Source of the DNA: Cristatella mucedo
Lineage: Eukaryota; Bryozoa; Phylactolaemata; Cristatellidae
Direction of reading: 5' to 3'
DNA: 64,000 bases
NCBI GenBank assembly: GCA_009760855.2
Contig: WPIO01000009.1
Span: forward strand, 9,139,501-9,203,500
Shown here: piece by piece, positions 34,071 to 46,051 of the stretch
Layout: every line of letters starts with the position of its first letter
Numbering within the stretch: the stretch's first letter is position 1
Made by a program: the position numbers and the translations under genes
The notes under the pieces: generated by a model
What the model saw: the letters and a program-made list of their open reading frames with translations, nothing else
Told to the model about the DNA's origin: nothing
Databases searched by the model: none

Positions 34071-34559
34071 CATCATCAGAGCATTTGTGAACAAACCGTT
34101 TGTACATTCGTTGCTAATGCCAGTCGCAGATTGCTGCTTGACGTTGCCGCTGTTGCCGAAGCCACTGCCTGTCGGAACAAGTGTGCCTTATAGCATCCTC
34201 GGATGCATGCTGCACTTATGCCGAGTCGTGGAGCACATGCATACTTGTATCAGATGTCCCCGTGATTTATGCTGTCGGCTTTTATCACTTCCAAATTCTG
34301 CTCATCTGACCATACTCGTATCTCATTCAGTCCGCAGTTTGTATCCCTTTTGGCATCAAAAATCATCTGTGAATTGCAAAACCTTTGAAACACGGGCATG
34401 TATGCTGTTCACAGAAAAATATCTTCCTGCCGTCTTCTGCTCAGTTCTCTTTCCGACCTGCCATCACTGGTGGAATGCTACTACACGACACTAGCCGATT
34501 TTCTGAATGAGTTATCCCTTCTGTCTATGCAAATTTCAAGCTTTCGTGAAAATGGCCTC

Positions 34560-34651
34560 TGTGTTACTACAGATTCATTTGCAGCAAATGTAAAGCGCCT
34601 AGGAAAAGATTGAGTTCTCTGAGGGCACTTTATCAAGTGTATTATTATTGT
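34560..34651 (+). mobile_element. LINE-A 3' tail
   Basis: 'tttgcagcaaatgtaaagcg', stem-loop, 'gggcactttatcaag' and ATT repeats, with no coding part: a very short insertion upstream of a LINE-C. Confidence 0.88.
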
Positions 34652-36022
34652 TATGTGAACCAGCTAGGACTGCTGAGCGCCAGCTTGAGGAAGCAAACAA
34701 AAGAACTTGGGCAACGTCAGCTCTGTCTCCTCACTTCTTATGAAAAGACACCGGAACGAGTTGTGGCAGAGCAGCTAAACTGTTATATCAGAACTTCAAA
34801 CCTATCAAGTCAGTTTCAGTCAGGTTGTAGACTCCACAGAGAACCCCACTGTTAGAAATGTACTGCGACTTTCTGAGGAATGTTAAGTTAGGTAGAGTCT
34901 TGGTTAGTTCTGCTGGATCTCCTGTCAGATTTTGATACCATTAAACCATCATTTTTAAGTAGGGGTTATCCCAAGGATCTATACTTGTTCCACATCTTTT
35001 TACGATCTATTCTTCCCACCTCATTACTGCTGCAGTCGCCATGCACCACGCCAGACTTGAACTTTTTGTCTGATGACTTGCAGCTGTACGTGTGTGCTTG
35101 GATGCTACTGTACATGTACTTGTACTTGGATGCTACTGATGCTACCTAGATGCTACGTACTTAGATGCTTCCCTTTCGTCCTAGCTCGTCCTCCTAGCCT
35201 GTCGAATCGTCAACCCTCTTGCAGCATGCATTGCAAAAATTTGCAGTTGGATTGAATGACGATAAAACCAACTTTCTAGTTATGGGAAAGCTAGTGTAAC
35301 TCAGAAATGGAGAGCTTTACTCTCAAAATGGGCTCGGCCAGCATATCTCCTGTATCATCTGCATGCAATCTCGGTGTCCTGTTAAAAACGGTGCTAGATG
35401 ACCACCGTGTCAGCTCTGCATTCAAGTCTGCCTACTTTCAGCTAGGTAGTATGGCAAAATTTCGGGCCCATCCGGAGAAGTGTGCCACCACCAGCTGGTC
35501 CGTGTATTTTCGGCATTCCATCTAGACTTGAGCAACTCACTGTTCGCAGGTCTTCCTGTCCGTGGTCCAGAGCTCTGCAGCTAGGCTTGTATAGTGAAAA
35601 CGTAGCAGCTGCCACATTGCACCTCTTCCCACTGACTGCACTGATTGCCCATAAATCGGCATATCGATCTTGAGTTCTTGGTTCTGTCACTCACCAGCAG
35701 TTCCATTCATTTGGCTTGCATTCATTCCCTTGCACGGGCTCGGCATCGAACTTGGCATAGCTTCTCTTACTCAAGCAATAAGTCAATCGCGACTGACGTC
35801 ACGGCATCCCCTGACTTGACATTTAAAAAGAAGCTAAACGCCCACCTGTTCATTCACAGCATTTGCTTTGCCCTCGCGAATCGTTCTTCGTGTGCATTTT
35901 TTAGATGCTAACGCCAGGCTTTTAACCAATCAATTAACGTGCTACCTTTCCAGCATATAGGTACAGAGCCAGTGAGGGAGAAGTCTAGTTCTCGTTGGGC
36001 ACTGCACACATTTATTGGTAGT
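34652..36022 (+). mobile_element. LINE-C, 1.4-kb degenerate copy
   Basis: In order through frameshifts: 'ALLEMYCDFLRNVKLGRVL'-type, 'LSQGSILVPHLFTIYSS', 'NPLAACIAKI', '[19 protein letters not shown]', 'VQSSAARLV', 'TFKKKLNAHLF', then a tail with 'agttctcgttgggcac'. It ends about 145 bases before phosphatase exon 2. Confidence 0.82.
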
Positions 36023-36167
36023 ACCGTTATTGCTGGCTTGAGCCCTTCGTGGTGTGGTTACCCCTTTTTCGTGAGAATCAATTCCTGTGTCTGAAGTGCT
36101 GCACACATCGCTTGCTGCGCTGGAGGCGGCGCCGTGATTCAGCTTGGTGGCTTCGAAACGATTACAG

Positions 36168-36237
36168 GTCGTCATGTTCATACGCGCCGCCCGGGAGACT
36201 CACACCGGCGAGTTAGTGCTCATCGTGCGACCGAACG
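36168..36237 (+). CDS. PTPN4: PTPN3/4 homologue, exon 2: end of PDZ domain
   Basis: Seventy bases encode residues 625-647 (VVMFIRAARETHTGELVLIVRPN), the last helix and strand of the PDZ domain, plus the first base of codon 648. The acceptor is 'cgattacag' and the donor G|GTACGT. The incoming phase 0 fits exon 1 and the outgoing phase 1 fits exon 3. The pyrimidine tract before the acceptor is poor. The exon is short and lies deep in repeat-rich intron, so automatic gene finding could miss it; family conservation makes it secure. Confidence 0.93.
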
Positions 36238-36839
36238 GTACGTGCTTGGCTAGCCCGCTGTCTCTCCCTCCCCCCCCCCTGCTACCCTCCCCTTCGCCTC
36301 TCGCCCACCTGTGGGCGCCTGCGAGGCGAACGCCCTCGATATGCATGGTCTGGACAGTGACAGTCGTCGGGGGGGGGGGACGGGGGAGGTCAGCACGCAC
36401 TGCTGCGTGTTTCGTGTTTGTGACGTGTGCGCGATGTGGCTTTGTTGCACGCAGTCTTGTCAGTGCCCGAGCAGGGCACTGTAGTTTTTCTCGTGACTTA
36501 TTGTGCTCGGCCGCATTGTGGATTCGCTGCATTCGAAAGCAGACAGATGAGCCCTGCAGCTGTGCAGGCAGGCCGGGCCCGCAGTCGAAGGAAATCTCGC
36601 CCCGCAGGATGGAGAACTCCTCTCCCTGCGGATGAGTGCAGCAGCTGCAGTTTTGCTTTGCTCTGCTCTGCTCTGCAGGGAGCTGCCATAACTGCTGCGG
36701 CCATATGCAGGTGGCATTCCGCTAGCTGCTGTCTGCTGCATTTTAGTAGCCAACTCTGCTGGTTCAGCTAATACTGCATCGTTTGTTCATCGAGCTAGCA
36801 AACTTTACTCTGTGTGCATAGTGTCGACTCTCTTTGATA

Positions 36840-37645
36840 GCAATAATAAAAATGGTAGTTGGTCGTTTGTGTGGCACCATAATAGAATTAAACCTCTATC
36901 TAGATGCTTTACAACTCGCTGCAACAGACGCAATAACCCAAGGGTTGTAGGGTGACGTGCACCGTAACATGCATAGACAAGCTAGTAAATGCTCACAAGT
37001 ATCACGGATGCTAGCCCTGCCCTTCAGATTTACACTAGCCGACACTAAGGGCCACTGGTTAGTAGGACCCCTGGCTACTAACATGTACTGAATCATGCAT
37101 GGGTAAGCACGCACAGCCTTCGTGAACGAGAACGACTAGCTAACCAGAGCGATGGGAAAGTTTAGTGGAACTGCCGCGTCTTTAGCTGAAACTTAAAATA
37201 TAAAAGTTCAGTGCGGATAGCAACCGTAGCTGAAAGCAAGTTACAGACTTTTGGCGTGTGCAAACTGGCAGCCCGATCACCGGAGGATTTTAATGTACTA
37301 TGAGCGAGGGAAAGACGGCGGCTGGAAGTGGATAAGCTGGTAGTGCTAGATAGGAAGTGGATAAGCTGGTAGTGCTAGATAGGAAGTGGCTGCAAGCTGG
37401 TGGCGCAAGAGCTCTGCGGTACCGGAGGAGCAGGTAGAAGGTCGGATAGGTAGGCTGTGCGAGCAAGCAAAACGTCCTGTTATCTAGAGAGAGAGTTGAG
37501 GGTCTTGAAGTCGATCCTATACTTGATAGAAAGCCTGTGAAGCTCAGACGGCAGTGCTGACGGCAGTGCTGAGCAGTTGAAACCGGACGAGCTGCTGAGT
37601 GTTGCACCAGTTGCAGACTATTCAGGACGCTTGACCGAGAATCTT
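36840..37645 (-). mobile_element. LINE-C 3' half
   Basis: The tail 'taatagaattaaacctct' and UTR 'actggttagtaggacccc' are followed in reverse by 'QHSAARPVSTAQHCRQHC' and 'LAQPTYPTFYLLL', the C-terminal region. A 'tagtgctagataggaagtgg' unit is duplicated at 37330-37390. Confidence 0.82.
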
Positions 37646-37649
37646 ATGT

Positions 37650-38030
37650 TAGGGGAATTGCTGTGATGGAATCTGTTGGTCACGGTATGCGCATCGAAGG
37701 CCACTTCGGCTTAGAATGCGCTGTAGAGAGCTCTTCTGCTTTGATGCTTCCCTAGTCTTGGTGGAATTACAAGCGAATATGCCTACGACAGCACACCACC
37801 CGACTTGACTGCAGTTAAAAAAAAATAAGTTAAAAATCCACCTGTTCCTTGAAGCATTAGTCCATTGCATGTGCATTGTCCTCGGTTGGCTTGTGCCCTG
37901 TTGACGTTGGAGGTTATCGCCAATTGAAACGCTGCTTTCTCTCCAGCTTTTTTTTTTATATATTTTGCCCAGAAACAAATTCAGTTCTCTTATGGCACTC
38001 GACAATATCCTGTGGGAATTGTTATTATAA
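37650..38030 (+). mobile_element. LINE-C 3' end
   Basis: Decayed coding end ('LKKNKLKIHLFLEALVH') and a tail 'aaattcagttctcttatgg' with a final ATT-like stretch. It abuts the minus-strand LINE-C head to head. Confidence 0.65.
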
Positions 38031-38246
38031 TTAGCTTGAGGATGGCAGCCAGTTGCAGCAAGCCTTTGGTCAGTTCAGTCGTTAGTTCACTGGAGATTAA
38101 ATGTGCTGCTGTTCTACTGTTTATTGCACACCTTGGCTTTCTAACTCGGTGGGAAACCGTGGCGATAGAGCCACGGAGCTTCGAAATAACAATAAAAATA
38201 TAAATATAAAAATAATAAATATAAAAATAGTACCAATAATAAGACC

Positions 38247-38340
38247 TTGGTGTAAATGTAAAGCACCTACAAAGAGATTGTTCTCTGAGGACGCTTTATC
38301 GAATGTATTATTATTACTATTATTATTACTATTATTATCA
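38247..38340 (+). mobile_element. LINE-A 3' tail
   Basis: 'aaatgtaaagcacctac', inner 'agagatt'/'gttctctgagg', 'acgctttatcg', then interrupted ATT repeats. Confidence 0.85.
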
Positions 38341-38420
38341 TGTAGCCGTCCTCGAAGAGAACCAAATCTCTATGTAGGCATTTCACGTGTGCTGTAAAAG
38401 GAAGTCAATTGGTCAGTTGC
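38341..38420 (-). mobile_element. retroelement 3' tail, opposite orientation
   Basis: 'cctcgaagagaaccaaatct' and 'tctatgtaggcatttcac' are the tail arms in reverse. It meets the preceding LINE-A tail at the ATT tract. Confidence 0.65.
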
Positions 38421-40438
38421 AACGCGCACTGTTTCCAGTACATAGACCGGGCTCGCGAGCCCCCTTCGGCGTGCATGGGACAGGCGTTCAATAGCCACTC
38501 GTTAATCTGCGAAGCAGATTAACTTTTCCGTGAGAGTCTGTCAGTGGACCGTTAAAAAAAAAGATGGGTGCTATGGATAGGTTACATTTTTTACATGCGG
38601 CTAGGCAAAAATGTGAAGGCAGCCGCGCTGGGAGACCCGTTGGACACGGGGCACTAGGCAGCTGCAGCTAATGGCTTGTGCCTAGACTTGAGTTTGACTT
38701 TACGCTATGCGCTAGTTTTCTGACAACGGGATTGCCTCACGTGGCCGCACGTGCCAAGGCAGTAAGTATCCGCCGCGTGGGTTTATTACGTGGCATGCTA
38801 CTCTTCTTCCGTGTCACCCTGGAATAGTGGGCAAACTTCCTGCCGGTCGTGGTCCTTGGTGTGGCCACTTACAGACCTGGTTGAGTTGTGTGTCGATATC
38901 GGGATCGGGCAGCCATGGCTCATCAGGCAGAAATTGGAATGAAAGGATTATTAGCATAAGAATCAACGGGCATGTTTTTTTGGTATTGAGATGGCAGATA
39001 GCAAAGCCCTTTGAGAGTGCTGGTGCTTGATCGGCCCCAATCCAGACTGTCTTCTTTCTATGCTTACGGTCTAGTCCTCGGGCGACTGGTCCGGGTTTAT
39101 GTTATAAGACACCGTGTTCAGCCTTTCGGAACTCAGCTGGGATGCCTTTGACGCAGAGTCCCACTCGGCTCTCTACTTGCGCTGCCTCCTGTCTCTATGT
39201 TGGTTGCAATCCTTGCATGGACGGCCAGCAAGGCGAGCAGTTATCCGATGCAACGCTGTCAGCACGATCAGCTTGGATCTTTGATTTGGAGTGCTGCTTA
39301 GCACTCGCGTGCCATCTGCGCTTGCGAATACATCGTGTTTCGTTTCCTCATTTGTCTCGGTCGTCAAGCTAGCAGCTAGAGCGATTGTAGACCACTTGGT
39401 GTGCTCGGATCTACATCTGCCCCGGTGTATATGCAATAGGATACCGCGGCTCTGATATGACAGACGAAGTATTTGTCGTCTTACCCTCCACTTAGCCGAG
39501 CTCCGGTTGTCTTACCGGCACGTGTGCTGGCAGTGATAAGGGCGACGGTGGAAGACGCCTTGAATGTACATACGGCACGTGTCTGTCTGTCCCATCGTCG
39601 TCGGCGAAAGCTAGCACCAGCCAGGTTTGCGCCTTCAGCCGTTGCAGCTGCCACAGAGCCGCGCGTGAGGAGTGCGAGCACCTCGTCCACCGCCCCATCC
39701 TCTCCCCCCCCCCCCGAAGCTCCATGACCATGACTCCCTCGACCATGACAGATCGAGGGGGTGTGCGAGACTGCCCGAGGGAGGGGGAGGTGGGCGTGTC
39801 CGTGTTTGCTTTCGTTCGAGCGTGGTTCCTTAATTCCTTGCCCGATGCTGGGCTTCGAGCAGCCCATATGGGCCGAGCTGTGGAGCGTCGGTGCTACTGC
39901 CCTTAGGCTGCGCTAATATCTGTCGTTTTAAAGGGTAGCCTGTACAGAGCTCTGCTGCACGTGCAGGCTAGTGGGCTCGCTAGCTGGCCTGCTGGGTGCC
40001 CTTATTAAGTAAGTAATTTGCTGTTCGAGCCTGCTTCCTCCCAGCCATGTTCAGCCTGCGTTCTTGATGCCACCAGCTGGTGGCTGTGTGTGAAGTATCT
40101 CATCAAAGGCCCCCCTCATCCTCCCCAGTGCCGAAGGAAGCCGGTCGTTTGTTGTGCTCGTACGTCACGTGCAGAGCATTGCCTCCTAGAAGAAAGAATT
40201 CCATCTAGCCAACCAAAAAGGTAGTTCCGGCACCGCTCCCCTCCCCCTCCGAAACCACTCGTGTTGTTTACTCGCTGTTTACTCGGCGGGGCAGCAGCTG
40301 CGTACAGAATGCTTGGAAGGGTCGTTCCAGAAGCCCCTCAGTTAGTCCGATGTGCTTACTGCCCGGTATTTCGTAAGTGTTGTTTAGTGAGAAAAAAAAC
40401 GGCTCGTTCTCCTTTCGTGCATGCGTCTTTCGCGAATG
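38421..40438. other. phosphatase intron 2, no gene recognised
   Basis: Mostly unique-looking sequence. A 10-bp perfect inverted repeat with GAA loop lies at about 38502-38524. The part 39480-39910 is GC-rich and open on both strands but has no motif I recognise and no counterpart in PTPN3/4 proteins. Confidence 0.5.
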
Positions 40439-40498
40439 TATAATTTATTTTATTTTTATTTTATTTATTTATTTTATAATTTATAATTTATTTTCTTT
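40439..40498. repeat. low-complexity TTTA/TTTAT tract
   Basis: Short T/A-only runs in intron 2. Confidence 0.9.
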
Positions 40499-41183
40499 GG
40501 TGCAAGGTGCAAGGTAAATTAAGGATGAATGGCAGCTGTAGATGTTTGGTGGTAACTACAGTCGTTCCCAGTTAGTGTGTCGTGTCGGACCAACAAGCTC
40601 GTTCTGCTAATTTCTTCCGGAAAAATTGGTGCTTTATTAGTTTCCTCCCAGGTGACCTGTCAACAACAACAACAACATGCCAGCTAAAGGAATGAGTAGG
40701 AATGGCTGATGCCGCATGACGCTGTAGGGTACGATAGCGCTGCGCTACGGGTGCAGCCAATGTGCAGCTTAGCTGGCTGGTGCACAGCCGAGATAGGGAC
40801 CTAACAAATTATTTCACGAGCTTGTTGACATGAGAGGCTTGTCTCGTGTCACAAGTCATTTTCTTCTAGCAGAACGTTTTACATGCAAAGTGGCCCCGAC
40901 TCTTTAGCCTGAGAAACTGGCTTCACTCTCTCGGGGCTGGCACCAAAGAAGGCAGTCTGCCCCCAGTCAGGCTTGGACTGATGGCAGGTGAGCAGAGCAA
41001 GGATTGTAGCTCTGCATGGCTGCCTCGTGAGCAGAGCTCTGGGTTCAGAGCTGTGGACCCATAGAGTGATGGCCAACAGCGGATAGAAGCCTCGACTGCT
41101 GCCTGGCTGTGATGGTCTGACCTTTCTGTTTATCTCTCGCACATTCTATCTCTCCTCTTTGTATTTCTCTTTTCCTATCTCTC

Positions 41184-41185
41184 TC

Positions 41186-41281
<96 letters not shown>

Positions 41282-41332
41282 ATATGTGTGTGCATATGTG
41301 TGTGCATATGTGTGTGCATATGTGTGTGCGTG
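41184..41332. repeat. (TG)n microsatellite plus TGTGTGCATA minisatellite
   Basis: About 48 TG units are followed by four copies of a 12-bp unit ending 'gcata'. Confidence 0.97.
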
Positions 41333-41559
41333 CGTGTGTGTTTCTCACTCCCTCCCTCCTTATCTCCCTCTTAATTCTTCTTCTCTTTCTCATTTTAACT
41401 CGCCATATTTTTAGACCTGCATGAAGACTTCCCAGGATCTACATTACAAGCCTCAAAAGGCAGTGATTCCCAATATTTCAGAAGCAATAGCAAGAGTATA
41501 TTTACATTAAGATCGCTAGAAAAGTATAGTATAAACACGGAAAAGGAGTGAAAACGTTA

Positions 41560-42060
41560 CATGCCGATGCCTAGCCAGCTTCGTAATTGTGTGCGGCACT
41601 AAATGTCCTCCTGTAGAGACTGCACAGAGTATTGATGTCCTGTTCCCAAATGACTGTTGGCTAGAGGACCACATCAGCTCACAGTCAAGTATGCTTACAT
41701 TCAGTTACGTTACATTGCAAAAAATCGAATTTCGATCAGGATATCACAGCCAACTAGGTTTACGCTTTTGTCACCTCTTCAGATGCCTTTAAGTCACTCT
41801 TTGCATGTCGTCCTGCCTGTGCAATAAGAGCTTTAGAGTTGGTGCAAAACCCTGCAGCTAGGCATTTCTGTTGTGGACGTCACAAGTGCCTCGCTGCACC
41901 ACTCTTCACAGGCCTGCCTGCACTGGGCGTCGACTTCAAGGCCCCACGCGACTCATTTTTAGGTACCTTCAATCTGTGGCTTGCATATGTGAAAACCGTA
42001 TTCGTTACTCGGACTTGTATCCGACTCTGATCTCTCAGGTGTCTCAAATCTTTGCCCACT
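41560..42060 (+). mobile_element. LINE-C fragment, 5' of an insertion
   Basis: Decayed 'ALELVQNPAARHF', 'VDFKAPRDSFLGTFNLW' follow the C-terminal order of the LINE ('LQLVQNSAARLV', 'IDFKVLSLTFRSLHSL'). Confidence 0.7.
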
Positions 42061-42165
42061 GAGTCTTAGCCCAGGATGTAAGGGGCTTGCTCTTCATGAC
42101 CCAGATCACGTGGGTTCGAGTCCTGCGGCAGGCGATTCTGTATTGTCTGCAAGCGGTAGCCGTGA
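42061..42165 (+). mobile_element. SINE-1 head and partial body
   Basis: B-box 'gggttcgagtcctgcgg', 'caggcgattctgtattg' and 'caagcggtagccgtgaa'. The 3' end is replaced by a LINE-B tail in reverse. Confidence 0.75.
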
Positions 42166-42470
42166 ATCTCCCTCTGTAATTCCACAAGACTACGCGGGTG
42201 TTGCGCGGGATAGTTTTGTATAGCGCACTCACAGCCTAAGCGGCTTTCGGTACGCATTCGGTAGCCCACAGACTTTGTCTCATGCAATAAAGAGAAAGTG
42301 GGAAGCATAGCAGAGTCAGGAGAGCAGTTGAGGTAGTGAGTAGCATGGAAGTAGCAGCTCAGGACCGCTGAAAAGGATGAGCCACAGGCGGCAGCATGAG
42401 AGTAGTACGGCTGGCATAGGCGGCGTAGCCATAGGCGGCAGCAGGATATGTCGTCGTTGCATAAGAAATA
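42166..42470 (-). mobile_element. LINE-B 3' end
   Basis: In reverse it encodes 'FSAVLSCYFHATHYLNCSPD', 'LHETKSVGYRMRTESRLGCE' and the tail 'aactatcccgcgcaacaccc', matching the copy at 50 kb. Confidence 0.88.
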
Positions 42471-42534
42471 TGAGGCTTTTAAATCAGCTAATCCTTTCGG
42501 AAGCTGCACAATTAGTCCCTGTGCGCTCAAAGCA

Positions 42535-42800
42535 TAGATCCCCCACCGACTGACTTCACGGCTTCATCTCCTGGCTTACGACTGCATACGACTGGAAGCT
42601 GGAAACATCTGCTCGTCGAAGCGTTTATCCCGACAGTGTGAACTGTCTTTGATATGCCAACGTGCACAGAATTTGTGCATAGCATCGAAAGTCGGCTGAC
42701 GCGTTTTCTTTCCGGCGTATGTCGAGTACTGTTACAAAGAGATTTAGTTCTCTTCGGGTGCTGTGCACAATTTTATTAGCGATACTGTTATTATTTTACT
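42535..42800 (+). mobile_element. LINE-C 3' end, continuation
   Basis: 3' UTR and tail ('aaagagatttagttctcttc', 'gggtgctgtgcac', TTATTATT) complete the copy interrupted at 42060. Confidence 0.65.
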
Positions 42801-43501
42801 CGAGCAGCAAAGGCGGCTCCGTGGGTTGCTGCGACGTGTAGAAAATCCTTATGCATCGAGCTTCTGCACCTCCTATTATCATAATACAAGAACAACTGCC
42901 TGTCCGTGTGCACTAGGGTGCCCATTCCTGCAGCAGCAGTCGGAAGGCACGGCCATGCTCTCCTGCCAGGCGTGCCCTAGCACTGAGTAATGTCTCCCTT
43001 TCTCATCGATTATTCCAAAATAGAACCAATTGGCTGCCTGGTGTTGCAGGGTGCTGACCGAGAATAGCTTGCCAGATGGCAGTAGGCTATGGGTGTCTTC
43101 ATTTCCTTCCTAAGCCACACCCCACCTCTGCACTTAAGTCAGCTTCTGCTGCTTGCAGTCAGGAGTGTTCGCCTTCTGCCACTGTGCACATGCATGTATG
43201 TCTGCTCGAGCATGTGCATGCACGCGGGCACGAGAGAGAGAGAGAGAGAGTGAGAGCCAGCAAGAAGGTTGCTGCTGCTTTAACTTCGAGTCGATCGCCG
43301 TTGGGGCGTGGGTTCGAGCTACATTCGAGTTATATATTTAAGCTGTTATTTATGCTCTTTTATTAGAGTTATGGTAATTTGTCATTCTGTGTCGTTACTC
43401 TTTTATTGTATTGCCTATTTCTGTATGCTTATGCTCTGGATAACAAGCAGCTAAGCTCGTTAGTGTTTTCACTCGTGAAGCCAGAATAAACTACTAATGT
43501 G

Positions 43502-43543
<42 letters not shown>

Positions 43544-43679
43544 ATTATATATGTATATGCGATTATTTATATATATGCGATTATATATATATATATATAT
43601 ATATGCGATTATATATATATATATATGTGCGATTATATATATATATGTATGCGATTATTTATATATATGCGATTATATA

Positions 43680-43722
<43 letters not shown>
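43502..43722. repeat. (TA)n array with regular TGCGAT interruptions
   Basis: TA runs of varying length alternate with 'tgcgatta' six times or more. The regular interruption suggests a higher-order unit of about 20-40 bp. Confidence 0.95.
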
Positions 43723-43723
<1 letters not shown>

Positions 43724-43894
43724 CGCCTATACCGCCTTCAAAGCATTGCCGTGGCTGGGGCCTGTTAACGAGAAGTGAAGTTTGGGTTGCTGCTTCCGGG
43801 GACCCGGCCAACGGCACCGATCTCGAAACTCGGCCACTACCGAGGGACTATGTTTCACTTATCCTGTTGTCACGGATTGCCACCTAACCTTTGC

Positions 43895-44075
43895 TGCACT
43901 GGTTTGAACCAGTGGTTAAGGTGCCAAAGTGGTTAAGGTGCCAAAGTGGTTAAGGTGCCAAAGTGGTTAAGGTGCCAAAGTGGTTAAGGTGCTCAAGCCC
44001 TTTGGCTTAGGTGAAGCGCCTGAATAGAGATGAAGTTCTCTTCGGGCGCTGAACAAATGAATTATATTATATCAG
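43895..44075 (+). mobile_element. SINE-2 with five-fold A-box amplification
   Basis: The tRNA-like head starts 'ctggtttgaaccagtgg'. The 17-bp unit 'agtggttaaggtgccaa' is then repeated in tandem from 43911 to 43995 (five copies, the last altered). A shortened B-box region 'ctcaagccc' and a normal SINE-2 tail ending at a TTATATTAT stretch follow. The unit is the core of the RNA polymerase III A-box. The stretch between A- and B-box of normal copies is reduced. Confidence 0.9.
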
Positions 44076-45029
44076 CCTTGGCTTTGGAAGTAGATCTGCC
44101 TGGCTATGTCGTCGTTTGAGCAGTCGTGTTAACTTTAGTTTTGTGTGCATTTGTGTGAAACACGTCGATTATGGGGCTGCTGCAGTGTGACTTGATTTTT
44201 GTCTGCAGGAAATCTTTTGCACCGTACAGCTGTCTTGGGTAACGTTACCTGGGCATCCTCGTGTAGGTCATTCTCGACAGGCAACTTTGCGCTTTGCCCT
44301 ACCCGGCCACTTTCTCGGGCGATCGTCTTCTCCAGAAGATCTCCGGTCACGATCCTTTTGCTCCGAGCTTCAGCTCGAGCTTCAGCCGCTGCTGCCTCGC
44401 TTTCAGCGCATTCGGCTCGCCATCGGCTCAACTGCTGAGTTGCCTATCGCCCAGCGCGGCTTGTCCGTGCCGCCCTGTCATAGTTGCTTCTTGACTTCCA
44501 TTTCCGTTCATCCTCCTTCCATTGGCCTCTTGCCGTAGCCGCAGTCGTTTCGACCTGTGCCGCTGGCTCGATCGCGCACAGCCGGCCGCCTTCGCCACAG
44601 GCTGCGCTCCCCGTTTTTCGATCACCTAGACCAGGTGGCTCTGTGATGGCTCTGCAAGCAGTCTGGGCGATATCGTGGTGCTGTGGCGCAGTGGCAGCAG
44701 CCGCCGCCGCCGTTGAGCCGTGCCATCCGTTGGAAATGCCGAATGCAGTGTGGCGATCGGTCGGGCTGGAGGTCGAATCGGGGCGGATCCTGCGTTCCGA
44801 GAAAGTGACCTTGCGGCCGAGCTGGCTGCGCACCTGCTGCTAGCTCATTCGTTGCCTTCCTTCCCCTGTGGAGCCTGTGCCGAGGGATGACTCTTCCTCT
44901 TCCATGTGGATCCATCTTCCTCTTCCACGTGGCTGCTCGCTCGCTCGCTCGCCGCCCTGTCTACCTGTCTACCTGGCTCGTCGGCTCAAACCTAGGCTCG
45001 GGCGGCGTGTATGCGCCTCTCGATTGCAG
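44076..45029. other. phosphatase intron 2, GC-rich 3' part
   Basis: The last 750 bases of intron 2 are GC-rich and open on both strands, but they have no PTPN3/4 counterpart. The acceptor 'ctctcgattgcag' ends the intron. A duplicated 'cttcctcttccatgtgg'-type phrase lies at 44889-44930. Confidence 0.5.
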
Positions 45030-46051
45030 TGTACGTCGGCGAGGACTACAGGGAGCCAGAGCTGACGTACAGCGTGATCGACCCGCGGTCGCATGCCCTC
45101 GGCGGCCTGCCGACTGCGACCTCTGGTGGCGGCGGCGGCAACGGCGGAGGCTCGTCCGGCCTTGACCCGCTGTCCGAGTCGCTCGTGCTTCTGCAGGAGT
45201 CGCTCGCCAACGGCGCCGCGCTCGCTCAGTTCGAGCAGCTGTACCGGCGCAAGCCGGGCATGACCAACCTGGCCGCCAAGCTGCCGGGAAACGCAGGCAA
45301 GAACCGCTACCGCGACATATCGCCGTACGACCAGACGCGCGTGATGCTGCGAGGTGGCCGAAGCAGCGGCAGCGCGACCGACTACGTCAACGCCAACTAC
45401 GTCAACATGGAGATACCGGGCTCGGGCGTCGTCAACCGCTACGTGGCGGCGCAAGGGCCGCTGGCGACGACGTGTGAGGACTTTTGGCTGCTCGTGTGGG
45501 AGCAGCGCATCACGCTCGTCGTCATGCTCACCGAGCTGCAGGAGAAGGGCCGCGCCAAGTGCCACCAGTACTGGCCGCACCTGTACGAGACGACCGACTT
45601 TGGCGCGCTGCAGCTCACGTGCCTCAAGGAGCGAGAGGGCCGCTCGCTCGTCGCTCGCGAGTTCACGCTCGTCAGCGTCGACACGGGCGAGGAGCGGCGC
45701 ATCGAGCAGCTGCAGTACGTCGCCTGGCCTGACCACGGCGTGCCCGACGACTCGGGCGACTTCCTCGACTTTGTCGCGCGCGTGCGGCAGCGCCGCGGCG
45801 GCATGGTCGAGCCCACGCTGGTGCACTGCAGCGCCGGCATCGGGCGCACGGGCGTGCTCATACTGATGGAGACGGCCATGTGCCTCGTCGAGGCCAACCA
45901 GCCCGTCTACCCGCTGGACATCGTGCGCCAGATGCGCGACCAGCGCGCCATGCTCATACAGACGGGCAGCCAGTACAAGTTCGTCTGCGAGGCGATCCTG
46001 CGCGTGTACAACGAGGGCCTCATCAAGCCCGTCGAGGACTACCGAGGCTGA
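45030..46051 (+). CDS. PTPN4: PTPN3/4 homologue, exon 3: tyrosine phosphatase catalytic domain and stop
   Basis: The exon completes codon 648 and encodes residues 649-987. A short Gly-rich linker (about 679-691) precedes the PTP domain (about 695-978). The pTyr-recognition motif KNRYRD starts at K738. The WPD loop is WPDHGVPD (W880, general acid D882). The P-loop is HCSAGIGRTG with nucleophile Cys914 and Arg920. The Q-loop is QTGSQY (from Q958). All catalytic residues are present, so the enzyme should be active. The protein ends nine residues after the domain; the stop is TGA 46049-46051. An in-frame ATG at 45011 is intronic and not the start. Strong preference for G/C at third positions matches exon 1. 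Confidence 0.96.

Noticed and set aside
43911-43995. CRISPR-like array
   Set aside because: Units are directly adjacent without spacers, inside a SINE head, in an animal genome.
45011-45029. ATG at 45011 as start of a separate phosphatase gene
   Set aside because: These bases precede the splice acceptor; exon 2 joins 45030 in phase and supplies the PDZ end, and the family has FERM, PDZ and PTP in one protein.
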